In this document: positions 6,510-16,386 of the stretch, piece after piece
Position numbering within the stretch: the first letter of the stretch is position 1
Layout: every line of letters begins with the position of its first letter
Assembly: GCA_022451235.1 (NCBI GenBank)
Contig: JAKUOA010000002.1
Span: 76,229 to 124,231, forward strand
DNA length: 48,003 nt
Direction of reading: 5' to 3'
From: Candidatus Thalassarchaeum sp.
Lineage (GTDB): Archaea > Thermoplasmatota > Poseidoniia > Poseidoniales > Thalassarchaeaceae
The notes under the pieces: generated by a model
Database searches by the model: none
Told to the model about the DNA's origin: nothing
What the model saw: the letters and a program-made list of their open reading frames with translations, nothing else
Made by a program: the position numbers and the translations under genes

Positions 6510-9500
6510 ATGACCGCCAGCCGCCGAAGACTAGCAACCGCCCTTGTAATGCTAATGATATTCGCTCCATTTGCCAGTGCAGGAGTTACAAATTGGAGCA
6601 TTTCAACTCCGATTAACCCTGATGATGATGGAGTGACTACAAACGCGTTTAGCGTTCCCAGTAACGAAACCATTGTCGATGGTTGGATATCAGTCAATAG
6701 TAACCCCATGGCTTCTTCTATGATGGATTCGATTTCAATAAGCGGTGATGATTTCGATAACGGTACATACGACGGTGCTACTGATTCAATCTTGGATGGT
6801 AACCTAACAATGTTTGATGATGGTTCCACATCGTCAGTTTGGAATTTTGATGATAATGGCAATTTCTCAATTGCTATGGCGGATGATTATCAATCAGGTC
6901 CAGGTGCTCATCTATGGCTCTTAGAGAACCCTGTTTCCCCTTCCAATGAATGTGGAGATTTATTCCTGTATAACCTAACTTCTGGATTCGATCTTGACTT
7001 TGATGGCACTCTTGATGACGATGAGGTTACGTCTGTAGAAAATCTCTGTCAAACAAATGCGACAATAGAAAATGGAACTGGTTTGCCTCCTGCTGGCGAT
7101 GTGAATGGCACAGTTCAGAATAGTACTGTTGTCGTAGAGAGTACAACACTACAGACAGGCAACTCAACATGCCCATATGGAGGTACATACATCCAGTGGG
7201 GTAATGATTATTCGATGTATTACGATAAGGTTAGTTCCCTCAATTCATCTGAAATTGAGGGAGAATTCTATTTCTGTGACGGACAGGAAATTTGGTTTGC
7301 TACACTACTTGATTTAGGAGGGACTATCTCTGGGGGCCAACAACAATTAGCTCACGGTGTGGTTCCATCCTCTCCATCTGAAGGAGAAGTAGTAGTAGGT
7401 ACTCTGCCCGGCCAAGTACTAAATCCTGGAACAGATGCATGGCTACTTCTTCCAGCGTCTGATATTCCTGCCAATCCGGCTACGCATGTGAATTACTCGT
7501 TCTCTTTCGATCATTGGCATGACTTGGAATCTGGTGATGGCGCTTGGGTAGAACACAGGTTGAGAAATGGTTCATCTGGTTGGGGTAGTTGGACTTGGAC
7601 GGATTTAGAGTCTGGTTACTCACACACAATTTCTATGGGCGATATTGATGTTTCAGGAACACCAGATTCCAGCACAATTCCAGTTTTCGGCGGAGATGCA
7701 GTAAGTGGCTGGGTTTCTTCTTTCACAAACGTATCTAATATTTCTGATATTACCACCTATACCGAAATTCAATTCAGATTCAGAATTGTAACTTCAGCAA
7801 GCTCTACGGGCTCTGCAGGCTGGTTCCTTGATAACATAAACTATCACAATGATGGAGATAGTAGTGGTGCTTGGCATCACGGTTGTGACATTGCTGGATA
7901 TGCTTACTTGAATTACAATACCTATTGTTACTACGCTAACAACCAACTGAGTTACCTTACATATTCTGGCTTAGATCTCACAGGAGCTACCGACATAGAG
8001 TTTGATATCCATTGGGATTTAGAAGGCTCACTATGGGATAATGCTTGTATTGAATTATCAAATAATAATGGAGGTACTTGGATAGATATTACTTCAACAA
8101 GTAGTAGCACTTCAACTCAATGCCGTTCTCGTTCGGGATCAATTCCAAGTTATGGATATACAGATATGGATGGCACAACCTACACAGACGATAGTGGAGG
8201 CATGGTCACGATTCTTAGCGATGTGCCCACTGCCTATCAGGTCGCCAATGTAGACATTCGATTTGTCGTACAAACCGATAGTAGCGTGGGTTATGGGTCA
8301 CCTTTTGGAGCTGACACCGATGGGCGAGAAGGCTTGACAGTATACGGATTCAGACCTGTAGACTCATCCGGTGCAACTCTCTCCAGTATCTATCTCGATG
8401 GAAATACACCTACAACACCATCTGGAAATGAATGGCGTTTCCTTTCTCTGAATTCGGGTTATATCGATAACCAGCATGGATTTGAAGATTCAGCAGTAAC
8501 TGAGCCTCTAGTTGACGATGTTGATGGATTTACAAGAACGAATACAAAGACCTGCTCTAATTCTTACACATGTGGCTGGGATTTGACTCCGATTGTTTCA
8601 GATGATTATGGTCCCTCAGAAGCGGCTTCGTTCCCTTACCTATACTCCATTGGTGCCGGAGGTTCATTCTCAGGCAGTGTACAAGAAGCAAGTTTAGTAT
8701 CACCTGCAATTTCTGTTCCTGAATCTGGAATTTCCTTCTTCACATTTGAGATGTGGATGTGCTGGGACTACAACAATTTCCAAGGTAACATGCACGGCGG
8801 GGCCCTGATGGTAGAGGTCGATGGCGGCGCTTGGGAACTTGTGAACCCTGGCTGGTATTCAGAAACTATGTCGAGCTATGTATCATTCTCCTATGTCCTG
8901 ACTAATCTAGACGGCATGCCTATTTGGACAGATGAGAGTTGCGGTGATAATGACTTCACCTCATATGAGGTGTCGATGGCCGAATGGGCAGGTAGTGATG
9001 TCAGATTCAAATTCATTGCTGCCGACAAGTATGGTTATTCATACTCAGGTCAACAAGCATGGTTCATTGACAATGTGGGAGTTAGGCAAGGGCATTTCAG
9101 CAGCCCTGGAGATTGGATTAGTCAACCAATTGAATTGAACGGCTTAGATTCTTTCAATATGGGAATAGTCGAAATAGAAGGTAAAATTGACGATAATTCA
9201 ACGGTAACAGGGTCAATTATTGATGCCGTTACCGAAGAGCCAATTATTGGTTATGAATCACTTGATTTCCCAATCAATCTGGCTGGATTAGATTCTGAAT
9301 CTCATCCAACTGTAAACGTAAGATTGGAATTATCTTCATCGAGTACAATATCCACTCCAATTATCCGACATGTTGAAGTTGGAGGCCCAAGAATTCTCTC
9401 CGCAGAATTATTCGACTTCAATGGTTGGAATATTCCATCCGGAGTTGAGGTAATCGATGATTTGCTAAATGCAACAGCCATTACAAGCACAATTACCTCG

Positions 9501-12500
9501 GATTATATTGATTCTATTAGACCGATAAAGAGGATTAATTTCCTCGGTAATTCCTCGAGCAATGTAATCGTTCAGGTTTTGGACGCTGATGGAAATAATC
9601 TAGCAAATACTACTCATGGAGGATATGTTTCATTCGCGAATCCAATCAATGGATATTCAATTGAAGTCACCTTGCCTCCAAATGGATATATCGATGAGAT
9701 GCTGATCACGCCGATTTATGCAGAACCGGCTAGAGACGTTGCTCTTGACGTTGCGGAAGATGGCTCAGACGATTGGTATTTCCCGTATTCACAAGGGCGC
9801 GGACATCTTGGTTGGCAAACTACAATGTTGGCAGAAGAAGCAAGTTCCAACCCTAACCAAATGGGCTCCACATCTCTAGAAGTAGCGCTCACATCGGGCG
9901 TTCAAGAGAGTTTGACTATCCTAATCCCTGATGGCGCAATTGCACACTCTGGATTGCTCGCCATTACTTCTGATTCAGATGGCTTTGATAGTTCAATAAA
10001 TATTGGAGTTAATGGGTATCAAAAATACACATCCTCATCAGACCAATATATGTCCTACTTTTCATTCTCTCCGAATCAGGTTGCTTCGATATCAGCCATG
10101 AGCAGCTCATGGACGGATACAAGTGCAAACTCAAGGGACTGGAAAGAAGTAGAGGTCACATTAGATAGTTCTACAACACAAACAATAACACTTTCTCGAT
10201 TAGCTGTATCTTATTCATTATACGAGACAGTCTCAGATCTGACAACCTCTCTCGCAAACTATCACGCTACGGCAGCCGCAGAGGACCCTTCTGCAGTCAA
10301 TATCAATATACCAACAAACATTACTGCACCGGCAGGACAGGTTTTGATAAATGGACAAATAACTCATGAATTGATGATTACCAACAAGGGTTTCTCAGTT
10401 CCACAGGTTTTCTATCCTGACGGTAATATGTATGAAATAGTTACAAGTCACAGACATCTGTATGATAATTCTGATTTGGAATCAATTTCACTAGTTGGGC
10501 ATGCTTCAGATGGTGAAACCATCTCTTTTGACGTAAGCAATTCTCCTGATAATTCGTGGGGTGTGGATTCTGGCTCAGTCACTTTCTATCAGACATCCGG
10601 ATCTCAGTTAATGTCTCTTGATACCTCCTCTAGTGAGGTATCGGTCGTTGATGGAGGAGACGGTTGGATGGATGTTCAAGTAACTTGGAAATTTGATGTT
10701 TCATGGAACTGGAACGATTTAGACCGGATTAATTGGATTGCTCAGGCAATCGATGGAGACGGGGTATCGATTTGGCCTGCTAATTCCGTTAGTGGCGCTA
10801 CTGGAAATGCAGTTGAGAATGACTTACAAATCGACTCATTTGAAATTCGCGACCAGTATAACCGCCTAATTTCGAATCAATTCTCAACCTTCTATCCGTT
10901 CCCAATTTTGGAAGGTAGTGAAATTAATGTTACTGGATCAGTTAGATTCCAGAACTCCCTTGATACAAGGCCAATGGGTTCTGATTTCCAAGTCCGACTA
11001 AATCTATCAGGTTCCCTACTTCTGTTGGACTCCTATGATGATGGGCAGTTCTCCGGAACCTTCAGTACACCAACTGGTATATCGGAAATCGTGGCATCTC
11101 CCGAGTTATTCAGAATAGGGCCATTGTCCGGTTCTATAGGTGGCGAAGACGTATCAGGTCAACCGCCTATCGTCGCAATGGTGAATGACTTCACTGCCCC
11201 AACAGCGGGACCACTTCAGGTAATGACTCCATCTGGTTTACAGAATGCTAACGGTAAGGTTTGGGACCCATCTCAACCACTCACCATGTTTGTGACAATA
11301 GAAGAGCCACAAGCTAGAGGTGAAACACTAACCATGCATTATTGGAGAGCTGATTCGGATGATGCCAATTTTAACGGTATTGCTGAAGAAGAAGAGTATC
11401 TTTCCCAAGTACAACCACTTTCCGCAGGAATGACTGGTGAACAACAGGTGACTTTTGCAGGAATTGATGTTACTGGACAATCTTTCAATAGTCCGGTTCA
11501 CATTTATCTTGAAGGAACAGATTGGGCTGGCTTGACCTATCAAGAAGGCGGAACAGGCGGAGGTCCTGGTGCTGACAACTCTTGGGCGAGTGTAATCATC
11601 GCTACCGATGAGCCTACTACAATCGTCAACAATGCATTCAACTTGGACAGATCTACTGGTTATCTTTTGGCTGGTGTCACTCATACATTTACAATGCAGA
11701 TAAATGAACCCAACGGTTTGCAAACTTTAGACAATATCACCATAATGCTATGTGGGGATAACCTCGACAATATTGGAAAGGTATCCTACAACCCTGTTAC
11801 TGGTGAGTTGTGGACAGCAGATGACTCTATGGTGTCGCCACTAACTGTACAGACTCAGCAAATCACACCAGCGGTTATTGAACTTGCAATGATGTTTGAA
11901 CTATCATGGAATTACCCGTGGGAAGAAGGTCAATTTGGCTGTAAGCCAAGTGTCAGCATCATAGATGAAATTACAGAAGTTGCTTATGCAAATAACATAG
12001 GTGAGTTGACTTGGGTATTGGATAACTCGCTTGTAGCAGTCGCTTCTGGAATGTCTGATTTGACTCCTCCGATAGTACTCACTGAAGATGCTCATCTCTA
12101 CCTAAGGCAGGGTGATGAATTCGAGATGACTGGTGGAGTTTTCTATGCCGGCTCTGGCGAAGTCTTTACCGAAGTGCCTGATGATTTACAGGTTGAGATG
12201 ACTTTAGTCTATGGAACAGAAGTTCTTACTTCTCTTGCAGATGTTAGTGATGAGGGTGAATGGTTCGCTTCAATGACATTACCTATGCGGGCACCATTTA
12301 ACCCAACCATGAATGTAACTACAACTGTACTAAATGTCCCAGGACTTGGAACTACTTCTTCGAATACAGACGGTAAAGTAACTGTAGATAGTAAATCCCC
12401 TACTGTATTGTTCGACCAAATGAGTTATCCTGATTCATCTCTAACGGTATTGGAATCTGATTTACTAGAAGAAGTTCTAGTATCCTTGACGATTGTGGAT

Positions 12501-13304
12501 GAAATCGGTATGTCTGATGAGGATCTCGAAGTTGCTTGGATCTACCTAAGAGACAACCAACCGGTAGCGGGTACCGAAGACACAGGAACTCTAGGTATAC
12601 TGTTGGAGGAAGAAGGAAGTCAAGTCTTCCAAGGTCGACTTGATTTCACACCTAATCTTGAAGGATTTACCATTGAAAATGGTGACAGAATCATGTTTTG
12701 GGTGACTTCATCCGATAAAGCCGGAAATGAAATTCAAGGATTGGGTAGTGAGCAATCACCAAGAGCAGTCGCTTTGAGAGTGATGGAGTTTAATCCATCT
12801 CTGGATAACGTAGTGGTTACACCAAAGGACCCTCTCCAAGACACTACCGTTGTTATTGAGACATATTGGTCCAATACCGGAAAGAGAGATGGTACAATAG
12901 AAATCAACTTGTATGAACTAAAAAGCGATGGAAGATGGGTCGCTGAAACAGGTAGTATAGACCTAGATTTGTCTGCTGAGACCTCATCGGTCTATGCAAG
13001 GTTTGAATGGATAGCAGGTGACCCAGGTCAGCCAGTATTGTACATCATTGTCGATGATGACTTTGACAATCCTGCACATCCTGTAAGTGGCATAGTTGTG
13101 CAAGCCCCAATCACCGACGAAGGTAGTGGTGGAGACACAATGGTATACGCTATCATGGGAGGGGTATTCCTTGTCGCAGTTGCAATGGTAGGATTCTTTG
13201 TTAGCAGATCTAGGAGTGGTGATGATGATTATTACTACGACGATGATGATTCATATTACGAAGATGATTACGAATACGATGATGATGATTCTGAAAGCGA
13301 ATGA
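6510..13304 (+). CDS. Giant secreted, C-terminally membrane-anchored surface protein
   Basis: 2264 residues, probably a cell-envelope or adhesion protein. A Sec signal peptide is clear (MTASRRRLATALVMLMIFAPF, cleavage after ASA near residue 24). The ectodomain is Ser/Thr/Asp/Gly-rich with many N-x-S/T sites. At least three jelly-roll-like modules end in the WFLDN or WFIDN signature typical of MAM/immune-inhibitor-A type domains (about 323-440, 447-613, 671-855). Beta-sandwich stretches follow, including an Ig-like segment near 1690-1790. One membrane helix lies at about 2209-2231, followed by a short SRSRS stop-transfer and a cytoplasmic tail made almost only of Asp, Glu, Tyr and Ser. Several Cys occur in the first 900 residues, suggesting disulfides. 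It stands alone between tRNA-Thr and a small gene. Binding or enzymatic role is unknown. Confidence 0.85.
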   Translation: MTASRRRLATALVMLMIFAPFASAGVTNWSISTPINPDDDGVTTNAFSVPSNETIVDGWISVNSNPMASSMMDSISISGDDFDNGTYDGATDSILDGNLTMFDDGSTSSVWNFDDNGNFSIAMADDYQSGPGAHLWLLENPVSPSNECGDLFLYNLTSGFDLDFDGTLDDDEVTSVENLCQTNATIENGTGLPPAGDVNGTVQNSTVVVESTTLQTGNSTCPYGGTYIQWGNDYSMYYDKVSSLNSSEIEGEFYFCDGQEIWFATLLDLGGTISGGQQQLAHGVVPSSPSEGEVVVGTLPGQVLNPGTDAWLLLPASDIPANPATHVNYSFSFDHWHDLESGDGAWVEHRLRNGSSGWGSWTWTDLESGYSHTISMGDIDVSGTPDSSTIPVFGGDAVSGWVSSFTNVSNISDITTYTEIQFRFRIVTSASSTGSAGWFLDNINYHNDGDSSGAWHHGCDIAGYAYLNYNTYCYYANNQLSYLTYSGLDLTGATDIEFDIHWDLEGSLWDNACIELSNNNGGTWIDITSTSSSTSTQCRSRSGSIPSYGYTDMDGTTYTDDSGGMVTILSDVPTAYQVANVDIRFVVQTDSSVGYGSPFGADTDGREGLTVYGFRPVDSSGATLSSIYLDGNTPTTPSGNEWRFLSLNSGYIDNQHGFEDSAVTEPLVDDVDGFTRTNTKTCSNSYTCGWDLTPIVSDDYGPSEAASFPYLYSIGAGGSFSGSVQEASLVSPAISVPESGISFFTFEMWMCWDYNNFQGNMHGGALMVEVDGGAWELVNPGWYSETMSSYVSFSYVLTNLDGMPIWTDESCGDNDFTSYEVSMAEWAGSDVRFKFIAADKYGYSYSGQQAWFIDNVGVRQGHFSSPGDWISQPIELNGLDSFNMGIVEIEGKIDDNSTVTGSIIDAVTEEPIIGYESLDFPINLAGLDSESHPTVNVRLELSSSSTISTPIIRHVEVGGPRILSAELFDFNGWNIPSGVEVIDDLLNATAITSTITSDYIDSIRPIKRINFLGNSSSNVIVQVLDADGNNLANTTHGGYVSFANPINGYSIEVTLPPNGYIDEMLITPIYAEPARDVALDVAEDGSDDWYFPYSQGRGHLGWQTTMLAEEASSNPNQMGSTSLEVALTSGVQESLTILIPDGAIAHSGLLAITSDSDGFDSSINIGVNGYQKYTSSSDQYMSYFSFSPNQVASISAMSSSWTDTSANSRDWKEVEVTLDSSTTQTITLSRLAVSYSLYETVSDLTTSLANYHATAAAEDPSAVNINIPTNITAPAGQVLINGQITHELMITNKGFSVPQVFYPDGNMYEIVTSHRHLYDNSDLESISLVGHASDGETISFDVSNSPDNSWGVDSGSVTFYQTSGSQLMSLDTSSSEVSVVDGGDGWMDVQVTWKFDVSWNWNDLDRINWIAQAIDGDGVSIWPANSVSGATGNAVENDLQIDSFEIRDQYNRLISNQFSTFYPFPILEGSEINVTGSVRFQNSLDTRPMGSDFQVRLNLSGSLLLLDSYDDGQFSGTFSTPTGISEIVASPELFRIGPLSGSIGGEDVSGQPPIVAMVNDFTAPTAGPLQVMTPSGLQNANGKVWDPSQPLTMFVTIEEPQARGETLTMHYWRADSDDANFNGIAEEEEYLSQVQPLSAGMTGEQQVTFAGIDVTGQSFNSPVHIYLEGTDWAGLTYQEGGTGGGPGADNSWASVIIATDEPTTIVNNAFNLDRSTGYLLAGVTHTFTMQINEPNGLQTLDNITIMLCGDNLDNIGKVSYNPVTGELWTADDSMVSPLTVQTQQITPAVIELAMMFELSWNYPWEEGQFGCKPSVSIIDEITEVAYANNIGELTWVLDNSLVAVASGMSDLTPPIVLTEDAHLYLRQGDEFEMTGGVFYAGSGEVFTEVPDDLQVEMTLVYGTEVLTSLADVSDEGEWFASMTLPMRAPFNPTMNVTTTVLNVPGLGTTSSNTDGKVTVDSKSPTVLFDQMSYPDSSLTVLESDLLEEVLVSLTIVDEIGMSDEDLEVAWIYLRDNQPVAGTEDTGTLGILLEEEGSQVFQGRLDFTPNLEGFTIENGDRIMFWVTSSDKAGNEIQGLGSEQSPRAVALRVMEFNPSLDNVVVTPKDPLQDTTVVIETYWSNTGKRDGTIEINLYELKSDGRWVAETGSIDLDLSAETSSVYARFEWIAGDPGQPVLYIIVDDDFDNPAHPVSGIVVQAPITDEGSGGDTMVYAIMGGVFLVAVAMVGFFVSRSRSGDDDYYYDDDDSYYEDDYEYDDDDSESE

Positions 13305-13364
13305 TATTTTGCAATTTTCATAGCTTCGAAAAACATCTGAACCATGCGCTAAACACAATATAGC

Positions 13365-13382
13365 CGGCAGGCTAACCTGTCG
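13365..13382. promoter_or_regulatory. 7-bp inverted repeat (one G-T) in the gap after the giant gene
   Basis: CGGCAGG-CTAA-CCTGTCG pairs over 7 positions with one G-T wobble. It lies 60 bases after the giant gene's stop and 55 before the next start. It could help end transcription or serve the downstream gene. There is no T-run directly after it. Confidence 0.3.
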
Positions 13383-13436
13383 AGTTTATAGACCCCAGAA
13401 TGACGAAGTTTTTCTTGAGGGAATTGATTTCTCTCG

Positions 13437-13622
13437 ATGGGGGATGGGGAATTGGACCAGCATAGCGATGAGGTTACTGTAGAAGAATTAAGAGGAGAAC
13501 TAGAGGATTTGAGGACACTTGTCCATACTCTTCTTACGATAATTATGGAAGAAGCGGATGGAGTTCAATCAGGGAATACACCTCAGATACCGAATCAACC
13601 GAAACGCGGATACTCGATGTAA
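13437..13622 (+). CDS. Small acidic hypothetical protein
   Basis: 61 residues. The first half is acidic with a heptad-like Leu/Val pattern (VEELRGELEDLRTLVHTLLTI) that could form a short coiled coil or helical hairpin; the C-terminal 20 residues are Pro/Asn-rich and unstructured. No known family recognised. GAGGG lies 14 bases before the ATG, which is weak support. The gene ends 1 base before the stop of the convergent glycosylase gene, a tight packing that argues for a real gene. It could be an oligomerisation or adaptor peptide; function unknown. Confidence 0.45.
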   Translation: MGDGELDQHSDEVTVEELRGELEDLRTLVHTLLTIIMEEADGVQSGNTPQIPNQPKRGYSM

Positions 13623-13623
13623 T

Positions 13624-14253
13624 TCAATATTCCACGGGTTCGGGATCTATTGTTCTCCAAATATACCAAACACCCATTGTGCGGTATGGTTTCCAGTTTT
13701 CGGAAATCTCATACAACTCTGATTTTTCCAACGTATTTTCTGAATTATACAATTTTTCCATACCTCTGATTAGTCCAATATCATCAATTGGAAATACATC
13801 CTGCCGTAACAATGCGAAGATAAGTAGCATTTGCACTGTCCAGCGCCCCACTCCTCGTAATTTTATGAGTTCCTCAATTACTTCTTCATCGCTCATTAAA
13901 TCCCAATTAATTTCATCATATCCGTCTTGCCAAGCCTCGGCTATTCCAACGATATATTCCACTTTTCTGTGGGACAACCCTACCTCTTTGAGTTCTTGAT
14001 GAGATTTGGCTAGTATCGATTCTTCATTCACTTCGCCTACACAATCACAGAATCTAGACCAAACTGCAGAGGCTGCGATTACCGAAATTTGTTGTCCAAC
14101 AATTGATTTGATTAATGTTGCAAACAAGTCGCCTCTACTACTCAATGAAGGCTCTTCAAAATCCTCAATAACATCCTTTAGCAAAACATCGGAGGTTGAA
14201 ATTACTTGTTTTGCTGGTCCCCACCATTCAGGTGTTGCACCTGCTTCGACCAT
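13624..14253 (-). CDS. alkA: DNA-3-methyladenine glycosylase II-like (AlkA, HhH-GPD)
   Basis: Base-excision-repair glycosylase that removes alkylated purines. 209 residues, a compact version of the family. Seen: SIVGQQISVIAASAVWSR (about 50-67), the first helical region typical of AlkA/MAG; the helix-hairpin-helix LIKLRGVGRWTVQMLL (about 129-144); and the catalytic aspartate in DVFPIDDIGL (Asp158, second of the pair). No iron-sulfur cluster cysteines are present at the C-terminus, which separates it from EndoIII/MutY. It faces the small acidic gene tail to tail and diverges from the exported His-motif protein. Substrate range cannot be told from sequence. Confidence 0.87.
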   Translation of the reverse strand: MVEAGATPEWWGPAKQVISTSDVLLKDVIEDFEEPSLSSRGDLFATLIKSIVGQQISVIAASAVWSRFCDCVGEVNEESILAKSHQELKEVGLSHRKVEYIVGIAEAWQDGYDEINWDLMSDEEVIEELIKLRGVGRWTVQMLLIFALLRQDVFPIDDIGLIRGMEKLYNSENTLEKSELYEISENWKPYRTMGVWYIWRTIDPEPVEY

Positions 14254-14301
14254 GAACTTCTCAGGATATCATTCATTATCGTCTGACCGGTCCCAGGCTT
14301 C

Positions 14302-14799
14302 ATGGATCAAGCGCAGGTTTTTCTTGCAGCAGGCCTAATCTGCACCATTGCATTCGCAGGTTTTGTATTGTTAGATTCTGATTCTAAGACTGATGGATTG
14401 CCGGATTGGGAGGTATTAGATGTGTGTCTCGCAGACCATAGTGGTAGCATTTCTCACATACACGCAACTCTGTCAGTAACTATTAATGGAAATAATATCC
14501 TAATTCCCGATGCTGTTGGCCTTACCGATGAAGTCTGCCCAGATGGAATGCGTGGAATCCACACTCATGATGATACTGGAAGACTTCACATAGAAACACC
14601 TGGAGCTATGGATGCTCCCATAGGTGCCTTTTTCCTAATATGGGGGGAGCAGTTTGATGACACCCACATATTGAACAAAGTCGCTAATGATGATAATGAA
14701 GTCGTCATGTTTGTGAATGGTCAACAAAATTTTGATTACGAAGATTATGTTATGAAAGATGGTGATGTAATCGAAATAGAATACCGAGCTCGACAATGA
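14302..14799 (+). CDS. Exported or membrane-anchored protein with HIH and HTHD motifs
   Basis: 165 residues of no named function. N-terminal hydrophobic segment at 6-24 (signal or anchor), then a soluble beta domain. Conserved-looking motifs: SHIHATLSVTINGN (about 52-65), an IP-DAVG-turn, GIHTHDDTGRLHIETPG (about 94-110), FFLIWGEQF and a C-terminal VMKDGDVIEIEY strand. I recall the combination of a His-x-His strand, an HTHD-x-G-x-x-HIE loop and a terminal DGD strand in uncharacterised exported bacterial and archaeal proteins; the His cluster looks suited to metal or heme binding. Two Cys (42 and 79) could form a disulfide outside the cell. It ends 13 bases before the stop of rtcB, which is convergent. 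Metal binding is inference. Confidence 0.6.
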   Translation: MDQAQVFLAAGLICTIAFAGFVLLDSDSKTDGLPDWEVLDVCLADHSGSISHIHATLSVTINGNNILIPDAVGLTDEVCPDGMRGIHTHDDTGRLHIETPGAMDAPIGAFFLIWGEQFDDTHILNKVANDDNEVVMFVNGQQNFDYEDYVMKDGDVIEIEYRARQ

Positions 14800-14812
14800 C
14801 TCGCTACCAAGC

Positions 14813-16285
14813 CTATCCTTTGATTACAGCGAATGGCCGTAGTCTAGCAACGGGTCTTGCTAGATTTGCCGCCTCGGTGAGAGCAATTACCTCATCCACA
14901 TCTTTGTATGCCTCAGGAGCCTCTTCGGCTAGCACATTCGGGGTTTTCGCTCTAACATGAATTCCAGATTCCTCAAGTCTTTTTATGAGGGCAGAAGAAT
15001 CTACAGATTTTCTTGCTGCAGTTCTAGACATTTGCCTTCCAGCACCGTGACAAGAAGAAGAAAATGCGTCATTTGCTCCTGTTTTTGGCCCCGCTAATAC
15101 CCAAGAAGCAGTACCCATATCTCCTGGCACCAAAACAGGCTGTCCAACACTTGAGAATTTGTTTGCAAGTTCTGGATGATCTCCACCAAGTGCGCGAGTT
15201 GCCCCCTTCCTATGGACACAACATTTGCAAGATTTACCATGGATAACATGGTCTTCGACTTTGGCTATATTGTGGCTAACATCGTATACAACATCTAGTT
15301 CTCCATCAACTCCGAGTTTGTTTCTAAGAACATTTCTCAATCTTTGTGTTAGTGCAGAACGGTTTGCAAAGGCATAATTTCCAGCAGCTCGCATCGCATC
15401 GAGATAGGCTGCTCCTTCTCTACTGAAAATCGGTGCTGCTGCAAGTTGTCTATCCCGTAAACGATAATCCCAATCTGGAGCGACCCAATGATCTCCATCC
15501 CGTTGATATTTTCTTTCTATTTTCGCCACATGTTCACTACATACCTGATGTCCAAGCCCTCTTGACCCAGTATGAATCATCGCAGTGACTTGTCCTTCTC
15601 TTAATCCGTAAGCCTTTGCTGCAAGAGGATCTTCAATCCTATCCACTATCTGTAATTCAAGGAAATGATTACCCGAACCCAATGTTCCAAGAGCCTTCAT
15701 CCCCCGCTTCTGTGCTCTTTCACCTACATTTATTTCCGAACTATCCAATAATCCATTGGATTCTATTGCGAGCAAATCCTCGGATTCACCCCATCCGATG
15801 TCTATTGCCGCTTTGGCACCCTCTGAAAGAACAGAAGCCATCGTCGTATCATCTAGTTGTACACCTCCCTTACTCGTTGCACCAGCAGGGATTTGGCTTG
15901 CAAGAGCACCGACTAGAGATTTTGGCTCAATATCTGAAATCTCGACATCTAGTGAACACAACCGGACTCCGCAATTAATGTCGAAACCCACACCACCAGG
16001 GGAAATTCCCCCTCCTAATTCTCCAGCGTTAACATCTGTGGCCACAACTCCTCCAATTGGAAAACCATAGCCAAAGTGCCAGTCCGCCATAGCCCAAGCA
16101 TCACCGACAATTCCAGGCATCGCAGCAGTATTGCAGAGTTGTTCCGGAGACCGGTCATCACTATGCGATTTCATATGTTTTTCATCTGAAATCAATACCG
16201 CATCAGTAAGCATAGAACCATGTTTGGAGATACGCATTCTTCCTTCTCCATCGCTATGAAGATGCTCACGCCAAGCAGCGCTCAT
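14813..16285 (-). CDS. rtcB: tRNA-splicing RNA ligase RtcB
   Basis: GTP- and Mn-dependent ligase joining 2',3'-cyclic phosphate or 3'-phosphate ends to 5'-OH RNA, used in tRNA splicing. From ATG 16285 it has 490 residues, normal for the family. Seen: GVGFDINCGVR (metal-binding Cys), GTLGSGNHFLE, MIHTGSRGLGHQ, VYDVSHNIAK, HRKGATRA, and SSSCHGAGRQMSR with the guanylylated histidine at about 413. All expected metal ligands appear present and there is no intein. The longer frame starts at TTG 16336, but nothing supports that start. It diverges from alaS. Its activator archease is encoded 8 kb away in this window. Confident assignment. Confidence 0.95.
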   Translation of the reverse strand: MSAAWREHLHSDGEGRMRISKHGSMLTDAVLISDEKHMKSHSDDRSPEQLCNTAAMPGIVGDAWAMADWHFGYGFPIGGVVATDVNAGELGGGISPGGVGFDINCGVRLCSLDVEISDIEPKSLVGALASQIPAGATSKGGVQLDDTTMASVLSEGAKAAIDIGWGESEDLLAIESNGLLDSSEINVGERAQKRGMKALGTLGSGNHFLELQIVDRIEDPLAAKAYGLREGQVTAMIHTGSRGLGHQVCSEHVAKIERKYQRDGDHWVAPDWDYRLRDRQLAAAPIFSREGAAYLDAMRAAGNYAFANRSALTQRLRNVLRNKLGVDGELDVVYDVSHNIAKVEDHVIHGKSCKCCVHRKGATRALGGDHPELANKFSSVGQPVLVPGDMGTASWVLAGPKTGANDAFSSSCHGAGRQMSRTAARKSVDSSALIKRLEESGIHVRAKTPNVLAEEAPEAYKDVDEVIALTEAANLARPVARLRPFAVIKG

Positions 16286-16386
16286 GGCAACTCGTGAAGC
16301 ACTCTTGATTTCAACGCGCCGCAGCAGGATGAACAATTGCTTTCAAGACGACTTGTTCGATGGGTAGGGTGTAAGGAGGGGCAGAG

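Noticed and set aside
13219-13301. GATGATGAT-type low-complexity DNA considered as a satellite repeat
   Set aside because: It stays in frame and encodes the acidic Asp/Tyr tail after a clear membrane helix, so it is coding sequence.
16286-16336. 17-residue N-terminal extension of RtcB from TTG 16336
   Set aside because: It has no ribosome site and no family counterpart, and it lies in the gap shared with the alaS promoter.
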